From Folioceros fuciformis (Eukaryota; Anthocerotophyta; Anthocerotopsida; Anthocerotales), in contig JBNGIO010006164.1 in assembly GCA_049999805.1 (NCBI GenBank), positions 27,769 to 91,768 of the forward strand: DNA of 64,000 nt, read 5' to 3'. The notes beneath the pieces are model-generated. The model was given only the letters and a program-made list of their open reading frames with translations. It was not told the DNA's origin and made no database searches. The position numbers and the translations under genes were made by a program. Below, piece by piece: positions 57,483 through 64,000 of this stretch (position 1 is the stretch's first letter; every line of letters begins with the position of its first letter).

Positions 57483-58004
57483 ATGGTACAAACATGGTTC
57501 ATTTTAATTTTCTTCTTGTTCATTTGTGCAAAGAAAGGTAGCAACACTTTGCATGTTCTTGCAAGACAGGAGAAAAACATTTTGAGACAAGATGATTACA
57601 TCGAATTTGATCCATTCAATGAAAACACAAGGCAACGGCAAGACCATTCTTACTTACAGGCAGACCGATTCAAGTTTCTCTTAGCTGCTACTTGTGAAGT
57701 GAGAATAGAAGAATCGGGCCAGTATGTTTGGGACAACATTGAAGTAATATGGCGTTATGGAGACACAGAAGAGGGTTATGCATGTGATAAACTATACCTT
57801 ACAAGTAAAGGCACCATCATAGTTTATGGCAGGGACGGGATACTAAGGTGGTCCATACAACCTCCTAATCTTGTTATAAATGATTCTGATACCTTTTACT
57901 TGGAGTTGTCTTATGATGGAGTTTTAAGTATGTTTCAAGAAACCTACCAGGATAATGAACATATTGCAAAACTTGTTTGGAGCAATTATGGTACTATTAA
58001 TTAA
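57483..58004 (+). CDS. Secreted bulb-type (GNA-like) lectin-domain protein
   Basis: 173 residues from ATG 57483 (or 202 from 57396), intronless. MVQTWFILIFFLFICAKKG is a signal peptide. The mature part has three beta-rich blocks in the spacing of a bulb-type lectin beta-prism: RFKFLLAATCEVRI with YVWDN, then CDKLYLTSKGTIIVYGRDG with ILRWS, then FYLELSYDGVLSMF with LVWSN. The family's mannose-binding QxDxNxVxY motifs are not preserved (for example TSKGTIIVY), so sugar binding is doubtful. Two Cys (blocks 1 and 2) could pair. AT-rich like the Gnk2-type gene and flanked by the same repeat family. The family call rests on pattern only. Confidence 0.55.
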   Translation: MVQTWFILIFFLFICAKKGSNTLHVLARQEKNILRQDDYIEFDPFNENTRQRQDHSYLQADRFKFLLAATCEVRIEESGQYVWDNIEVIWRYGDTEEGYACDKLYLTSKGTIIVYGRDGILRWSIQPPNLVINDSDTFYLELSYDGVLSMFQETYQDNEHIAKLVWSNYGTIN

Positions 58005-58159
58005 TTCATGACACTGATTCGTGAATTAATGTGACCACGAATTCATTCACCATTCGGTTTACGTTTTGAAGTACAAGTTTTACTTTGAATGCTTCATAGA
58101 TTGTACTTGTATTATATAATAAATGTTATTTTCTATTATTGAATTAGAGGAACAGCCCG

Positions 58160-58510
58160 AGAGGGCCAAAATGGGTAATAGCCCCTTCGAACATCATTCT
58201 AAAAAAAAACTACCATAATGCTCCCAAAATGTTGTGATAAATGGGTACTAGTCCCCTTTGAACATTGTTCTCAAAAACTACTTAACGCTCCCAAAATGTT
58301 GTGATAAATGGGTACTAGCCCCCTTCGAACATCATTCTCAATAACTACCTAATGCTCCAAAAATGTTATGATAAATGGGTATTAGTCCCCTTCAAATATC
58401 ATTCTCAAAAACTACCTAATGCTCCCAAAGTGTTATAATAAATGAGTACTAGCCCCTTCGAACATCATTCTTGAAAACTACTTAATGTTCCCTAAATGTT
58501 GTGATGTGTA
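58160..58510. repeat. About five tandem units of 70-74 bp
   Basis: Each unit has 'aatgggtactagccccttcg', then 'aacatcattctcaaaaacta', then 'aatgctcccaaaatgttgtg'. Starts near 58170, 58243, 58310, 58374 and 58439. A degenerate single copy lies at 10355-10425. Confidence 0.9.
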
Positions 58511-59224
58511 GTAAGTTTATTATTCATGAAAGTTATAAAACTTTATTTAAAAAACAATTATTATATATAATCTTGTGTATTAGAGTGTGCCTCAAGTACA
58601 CCTAGTACCCCCTTTTAGCACGTACAAACATATCCTTAGTGGGATGCGTTTTTACGAGTGTCGATGCATGTTTGCACAGACCAGCAAAAACTAACTTGTG
58701 AGCCAGAAATTAATATTAATATTAGAAATTTTACCTCGGGTTTGGTTGGATGATTGATCGCTCTCGTGTCAACAGATGGCCTATGCAAGAAATTTGTTGA
58801 TCCAGCGAGACCTCTCTGGTGCGTGGTTGGTTACCGGGTAGGGGTACTGTAGCGGCGCTGAAGCTGAAGTTTGTCTCCCCACCTGCTTTTGATGAGGAGC
58901 ACAAGACAAGGCTTGACTTGAGCAGGAGGAAAAAAACTGGTACACGTTGTACATATTTCCTTCCTTATGGCTGTGGTTGGCTTTTTTTTCCCCTTGCTGC
59001 CGTTAGGTCAGTTGGCGGGAGGCGCTGTTTCCCTGGATGCGGCAGCCCGGCTGGAAAGAAGGAGCAGTAGCTGAGCAGGGGGAGTGTCTTGTCCGGGCGG
59101 GCGACTGCTGAGAATCTGTACTGTAGGCGCCGGCAGTTCTCATTTGCACTGCGCGCCATCTCAAGCTCGGGCGCAAGCTGCGGGCTCTCCAAGAAGTACA
59201 ACATTGCAAGAAGTTGGGGTGAAG
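58511..59224. other. Intergenic and leader of the F-box gene
   Basis: AT-rich to about 58740, then GC-rich leader. An ATG frame at 58819-59070 shows no similarity. Confidence 0.45.
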
Positions 59225-60493
59225 ATGGAGGCGCTACCGGTGGAAGTTATCGGCAACATTCTGTCTCGTCTTGCAGCTGCCAGGGATGTCACTATCGCGT
59301 CTGCAACCTGCCGGAAATGGAGGGATGCTGCACGCTACCATCTTCACAGGTTGTGCTTCCACCACTCGGACTGGACGGGGTACGAAGACATGTCGTCGGA
59401 AGAGCTGGAGGTCGTGATCACGCAGACTATCTTGCAAGTTACCTGTCTCCATGAGCTCTCAATCTGCTTTGAGAGCGAGCACACCTTCTCAGCAGCACCC
59501 GTGGTGGCCTGGTTGATGCACACGCGTAGCACCTTGCGCTTCCTCACCTACATGGTTTCCACGCAGGAGGTGGCAATTCTGGAAAGATGTGGAAGGCAGA
59601 GACTGGAGAGTCTGGTTATCGGCAGCACTTCTGTGGTTCCTGCTTTGCACCTCGGCTTTCCAAGGTTTCCTTCCCTGGTGTCCCTGACTCTGGAGCAGGT
59701 TTACATAGCGGCTTCAGATATCCCTTTGCTTCTCATGGCTTGTCCGGTACTAGAGTCATTTTCTCTCCTGAGTCTCAGGACAACCTCCGATCCTGAGCCG
59801 TGTGAGCTCAGAAGTGCCAGTCTCAAAGTTCTCGTCATCGAAGAACTCAGAGAGCGTATGGAGATAGTGGTGGATGCTGGGAATCTCGAAATCCTCTCCC
59901 TGAAAGAATTAGAGCTGGAAAGCTTGCAACTCGTCAGCAAGTGCAACCTTCGGATCCTCCGCCTTTGCAACGTGCATCTCTTGGAGTTGCAGATCGGCGT
60001 GAGGGACATGCTTGAAGTATTGGAAATCACCGACTCCACGGTCGGCTGGTCAAGGCTGTACGGCTTCATCTCGGAGGCTGTTAAGCTACGCAAGCTCAAA
60101 GTGTGGGGCCTACCAGAAGTCGGTGAAGAAGAGAGCATCAACCTGGAGGCCATTGCCATGGCGTGCTCCCAGCTCTACCTTCTGTCTTTGGGCTTCGACC
60201 TATCTGATGTTGTTCTTCCGCAGATCTCTTGTCAAAGCCCCGTAGTGTTTCCCAAGGTTGGTATGTTGGAAATCTCGTCTCCTTGTATAAATTCCAATTT
60301 TGCAAAATGGCTAGAGGGAATGGTGGACAGATGCCCAAGCCTGACCAGACTGATCGTGCATGGCATGCTCTCCAGCCAGCTCTCTGACGCCAAAGGCCAG
60401 GAAGATTATCAGGTGGTTGGGGATTTCACCACTCAAATTGTATCCCTAGCCAGGAAATGTCCTAACCTAGCCGTAGAAATCTGCTACACTTGA
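59225..60493 (+). CDS. F-box/LRR protein, At1g67190-like
   Basis: Single exon, 422 aa, ATG at 59225 (the frame is open upstream, but this ATG starts the conserved domain). The F-box occupies about 1-45: MEALPVEVIGNILSRLAAAR, IASATCRKWRDAAR. Degenerate leucine-rich repeats follow to about 400 (LRFLTYMVSTQEVAILERCG, LVSLTLEQVYIAASDIPLLL, LEILSLKELELESLQLVSKC). Length and the run DVTIASATCRKWR match Arabidopsis At1g67190. F-box proteins are the substrate adaptors of SCF ubiquitin ligases: the F-box binds SKP1 and the repeats bind the target, unknown here. A decayed partial tandem copy follows directly. Confidence 0.9.
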   Translation: MEALPVEVIGNILSRLAAARDVTIASATCRKWRDAARYHLHRLCFHHSDWTGYEDMSSEELEVVITQTILQVTCLHELSICFESEHTFSAAPVVAWLMHTRSTLRFLTYMVSTQEVAILERCGRQRLESLVIGSTSVVPALHLGFPRFPSLVSLTLEQVYIAASDIPLLLMACPVLESFSLLSLRTTSDPEPCELRSASLKVLVIEELRERMEIVVDAGNLEILSLKELELESLQLVSKCNLRILRLCNVHLLELQIGVRDMLEVLEITDSTVGWSRLYGFISEAVKLRKLKVWGLPEVGEEESINLEAIAMACSQLYLLSLGFDLSDVVLPQISCQSPVVFPKVGMLEISSPCINSNFAKWLEGMVDRCPSLTRLIVHGMLSSQLSDAKGQEDYQVVGDFTTQIVSLARKCPNLAVEICYT

Positions 60494-61440
60494 CACTTCT
60501 TCCAGTCTAAATTTCTTTGGAGGGCAGAAACTGAAGAGTCCGGTCAAAAAGGCGTCACTTCCGTGATTGCTGGTTTGCAGCTCGGCTTTCTAAGGTTTGC
60601 TTCACGGGTTTCCCTCATTCACACTGCAGCAAGTTTACATAGCGGCGGCTTCAGACATATCATCGCTTGTCCAGTACTCGAGTTATTTTTTCCCCTCAAT
60701 GTGAGGACAACCTGCGATGCCGAGCTGTGTAATCTCAGAAGAGCCTGTCTCAAAGTTCCCATCATCGAAGACCTGACAGCGTGTGAATATTGTGGTGGAT
60801 GCTGGGAATCTGGTATTCCTACTTCTGAAACAATAAGGGCTGGAAGCGTGCAACTCGTCAGCAAGTGCAGCCTGTGGGTCATTGATGTTGCGACGTGCCT
60901 CTCTTGAAGTTGCAGACCGGCGTCAGGGTCATGCTTCAAGTGTTGGAAATCACCGACTCCAAGGTAGTGTGGTCAAGGCTGAACGGCAACATATCTCAGG
61001 TAGTTCAGCTTATGGAATCTCAACCTGGGGATTCCCGGAAGTCGGCGAAGACTGGATCATCAACCTGAGGCCATGGCAATGGTCCCAGCTCTACCTTCTA
61101 TCTTCGGGCTTCGGCGGCCGAAACCAGAAATAGAACATCGGACAGGCCGAAGCCCAGAGATGAAAGGACACGCCAAACTCTTCGACCTCTGATTTATCAG
61201 ATGGCGCGTTTCCAGGGATGTTTCTCTTTTTCCTATCGTGGTACCAAGGTTGGTACCGTGGATGGCTTCCCCTTGATGCAACTTTGATAAATGGTCGGAT
61301 GGAACGGTGGACTGGGCCAAACTGACCGTGCATGGTTTATTATCCAGCCAGCTATCCAATACCGAAAGTCATGAAGTTTATTTCAGGTGTGTAGGAAATA
61401 CACCATTCAAATTAAATCCCTAGCGACGGAGTGTGCTATC
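60494..61440 (+). pseudogene. Decayed tandem copy of the F-box/LRR gene
   Basis: Plus-strand pieces repeat the LRR half of the neighbour in order, with stops and shifts: LQLGFLRFASRVSL, IIACPVLELFFPLNVRTTCD, SVQLVSKCSLWV, then SWGFPEVGED-like text and a tail similar to the neighbour's GMLSSQLSD. The F-box is absent: similarity begins near residue 123 of the intact gene. Unequal exchange or tandem duplication with 5' truncation is likely. Confidence 0.88.
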
Positions 61441-61611
61441 CTGGCTGGAGGGAGCCTGTCCCCCTCTTCAGTACCAAAAAGAAATTTAACTCACCACAGA
61501 CGTGACCAGTAGAACCCCAGTATGTGTGGCCACATAAATTTGCCTACCTATTTTAAACGTTACAATCTTCAATCCTACATAATTACTACAAGGATTTGGT
61601 TGCCCGGAGCA

Positions 61612-62928
61612 CTACAAGGGTGCGAGAGCGTTTATTCCTACCTCCTGGAACACATATAGCTGACCTTGCCCACCTCTATTTACTCGCAAGCTGTCATCTA
61701 CATACAACAGTTCCCACTGTGCGCTCTGCTGCAGCTCCCTCGGCAGAGCTATCCTAACCGGCGGCCATCCGGGTAGCGCATTTCCTAAGATCTCAGTGGG
61801 AACAATTTCGCACTGCTGGAAAGAAACCACAGACTCCCGGCCATCCTGCAGTGCCTCCCACCTGCCCTGGATTGCCACCCTCACCACACCTAGCGGGCCG
61901 AGGCTCACTTCCGCGGAGTTGAGGACCGAAGAAGAGGAGGAAGAGGGGGACGAGGACACCATCTGCCGAATGTTCCGCACCTCCACCCCGGCAATGCGCG
62001 GCACATCCTGCTGATCCCGGGCTACCTCAGCCTCGGAAACATATATGAGAAGCCAGTCCCCGGCCACATCCGAGCCCGCCCGGCCGCCATCCCCGAGCTC
62101 TGCCAGCTGCTGCACCAAGTCCCGGATCTGCTTCCTGACCCTAGCCCCCGGCCGCTCTGCGGGCCTTAGGGCCATGTCCCCGAGCGACTCCACCAGATTA
62201 ACCACATCCGCCTTGATTGCGATCCGCTGCAGCTCTCGCCTCACCAGCTCCGCCTTTGCAGCCGCCTCCAGACTTAGAGCCTCCGCGGCAGCTTCCCTAC
62301 CGCGCTCACCGTCCCGCTGCCTTCTCCGCATCTCGAAAGCCATGGGAATGGCCACCAGGGGCGTGAACACGAACCATCTCTCCCCGAGCGCCACCAGCGC
62401 CGAGAGTTCGTAGGCTGCGAACTGCTCGGCCGCGGCGGCTCCTGCCTCCACAAGACCCTCGGCCGTCTGGAAGAAATGGAAGGGGTTGAAGTCCAGCACC
62501 GAATTGGCCAAGTTCCGCAGGCGCCCAAACGCCTCCCGCCTCCATTCCTCTTGCAGCTCCTGGTCACCGCTGATGAACGCCTTCAGGTCCTTTTCAAGGA
62601 GCTCGGGACTCACCACCGTCTGGCCGCTCACCACCGTGGTGAACACCTTGTCCACCACCTTGAGCACAGAGTTTCCGCTCCCCGTCGACATCACCACCTC
62701 CGCCTGCCGGTACGGCATCGGGATCGGCCCCGCCTCCGCCGTTCCGCACGGGCAGGCTACAAGGTAGGCAGCCAGCGCCGCGCTCGCCATCGCCTTGCGC
62801 GACATAGCAGGCAGAAACGAGAGCGCGGCCGGTGCCGGCCGGGCAGGCGCCGGGGAGGCTGCCGCGTCGACGGCCTCTCCCCTGACACTGCAATGCGGCG
62901 GCGCCAAGCACCGGGCCGCCATCGCCAT
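61612..62928 (-). CDS. Fibrillin/PAP-domain plastid protein
   Basis: Single exon, 438 aa, ATG at 62928. The first 40 or so residues are Ala/Pro/Ser-rich without acidic clusters (plastid transit). A hydrophobic stretch SRKAMASAALAAYLVA ending CGTAEAGP follows; Ala-Glu-Ala is a thylakoid processing-peptidase site, so a lumenal or thylakoid-membrane destination is likely. Residues about 70-250 hold an unfamiliar helical region (FNPFHFF, a hydrophobic TPLVAIPMAF span, then charged helices). The C-terminal part matches plastid-lipid-associated proteins: GDWLLIYVS, GPLGVVRVAIQGRWE and the closing YVDDSLRVNRGGQGQLYVFQ. Fibrillins bind lipids in plastoglobules and thylakoids. The N-terminal extension is unusual for the family. 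Confidence 0.82.
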   Translation of the reverse strand: MAMAARCLAPPHCSVRGEAVDAAASPAPARPAPAALSFLPAMSRKAMASAALAAYLVACPCGTAEAGPIPMPYRQAEVVMSTGSGNSVLKVVDKVFTTVVSGQTVVSPELLEKDLKAFISGDQELQEEWRREAFGRLRNLANSVLDFNPFHFFQTAEGLVEAGAAAAEQFAAYELSALVALGERWFVFTPLVAIPMAFEMRRRQRDGERGREAAAEALSLEAAAKAELVRRELQRIAIKADVVNLVESLGDMALRPAERPGARVRKQIRDLVQQLAELGDGGRAGSDVAGDWLLIYVSEAEVARDQQDVPRIAGVEVRNIRQMVSSSPSSSSSSVLNSAEVSLGPLGVVRVAIQGRWEALQDGRESVVSFQQCEIVPTEILGNALPGWPPVRIALPRELQQSAQWELLYVDDSLRVNRGGQGQLYVFQEVGINALAPL

Positions 62929-64000
62929 GATTCCTCGTCACAATTCGCTGCTGCTGTTGCTTCTCCCTCCTTGTTGGGGTCGCGTCGCCAGGTCCGTAAA
63001 GGACGCTCGTCGCACGACCAACCAACCCCGCCATCATCACCCCAAGCAAGCCAGGCCACGAAAACGCGTCCCAGCAACGTGGTGATCAACGGACCGCCAG
63101 CTCTTTACCGGCAATTAGCCGGTCGGCACTGTCACCTCGTACCGGTCTCGGTAGAATTGTCGACGCACCGTCTCCCAGCCGCTGTGCAGTGTGAACCCAC
63201 TCTTTTGAACCTGATCACATTTTCATAAGTGGTTGCAAGTGATCTTTCAAGAGTAAACTACACTGGAGTTTAAGTTACTGTAGGAAAACAATACCCTAAT
63301 ATATGAAATCATATTATATGACGTGATTTCATCTATTCTTATAATGAATGTCTTTGCATGTACAACTTATATCTCTTTGATCAAACTCTATTGAGAGTTT
63401 ACTAAATGTGGTGTCTCGTGTATGGCATTACACAAAAATTCCACATAGTTTAGGCTTTCATTGCATTGTAATAACTTGATAAATTTTCCATAAGTACCAA
63501 AGTAGTACATAATGATAAATAGGTTGAAAATTTTCAACCAAATTTGAATGGACTAAGAGATCATCTACGTCTCGAAAGCATTACAATGATTAGGGTTTAG
63601 GGTAATGTAGCTTGTGCCATTTGATTTTTATTTGCAGTTTATTGGAATAAAGTCTTACTGGTAGACATAATGAAGAGGATCAGGATAGGTTATTTTCCAT
63701 CTCCCTCATAAGAAGACCTATTTGAAATGAAATACAAAAGAGGGCAAGTCTTTGTGCCCTTTGCTATTACAATGTATGGGACCATAGGGCAAAGCCTTTT
63801 CTAAATTTCTTAAGGCATGTGTAAGAGTACTATATCTAAAGAATTCAGAGGGATTGGCATGCATGGATTGTGTCCATTGGGACGTCCTCTAACAAGGTAG
63901 TACCATATTTGGAGGGGTGGGATTGACAGCCAATCCCTCTCCTCTTGCAGGCATTGTAGCCAATCCTTAGCAGCCAATCCTTCTTCCTCTAATCCCTCTT
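62929..64000. other. Intergenic to window end
   Basis: GC-rich promoter/leader of the fibrillin-like gene to about 63200, then AT-rich DNA without a gene. A one-and-a-half-unit telomere-type word (TTAGGGTTTAGGG) lies at 63591-63603. 'agccaatcc' recurs at 63929-63990 with short spacing. Confidence 0.5.

Noticed and set aside
63591-63603. Second interstitial telomere array
   Set aside because: Only about one and a half heptamers, which is expected by chance in AT-rich plant DNA.

Overview
This is nuclear DNA of a seed-free land plant: small GT-AG introns, plastid and mitochondrial targeting, PPR proteins, a TTTAGGG telomere-type repeat, and plant LINE and LTR elements. Two genes narrow the lineage. 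One is a SAS-4/CPAP-type centriole protein, expected only in plants with flagellate sperm. The other is a PPR protein with a DYW:KP-type domain ending in GRP, a variant associated with lineages that do U-to-C as well as C-to-U RNA editing (hornworts, some lycophytes, ferns). A fern or close free-sporing relative is the best guess; the sequence alone does not fix the species.

Layout. 1-5.4 kb: AT-rich repetitive DNA, an OTU-protease ORF with a telomere-type repeat upstream, and a broken PPR copy. 5.4-8.8 kb: an SDR gene (FEY-like) convergent with PCNA, which has E2F sites upstream. 9-11.6 kb: a small secreted Gnk2-type protein, minisatellites, and a decayed intron-containing duplicate of PCNA. 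13-34.2 kb: the gene-rich core with SAS-4/CPAP, NDUFA9 (complex I), a P-class PPR, an organellar methionine aminopeptidase, TRAP-beta and the PPR-DYW:KP gene. For the intron-containing genes here I worked out exon models whose phases close. 35-57 kb: a nested graveyard of LINE fragments, an LTR-type element carrying gag, protease and a cytosine-methyltransferase domain, a terminal-inverted-repeat element with a coiled-coil ORF, and a second PPR-DYW pseudogene. 57-64 kb: a bulb-lectin-like secreted protein, an F-box/LRR gene with a decayed tandem copy, and a fibrillin-like plastid protein.

The genes do not form a pathway. Recurrent themes are organelle function (NDUFA9, methionine aminopeptidase, two PPRs, fibrillin), cell division and centrioles (PCNA, SAS-4), and local duplication followed by decay (PCNA, F-box, PPR). 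Two stretches of 10 N, at 9461-9470 and 48709-48718, both lie inside short tandem arrays, so those arrays have unknown true length.

The most unusual item is the degenerate LTR-type element at 49.85-53.2 kb (minus strand), in which a DNMT3-like cytosine methyltransferase domain follows gag and protease. All functional statements are homology inferences made by eye; no database search was run.
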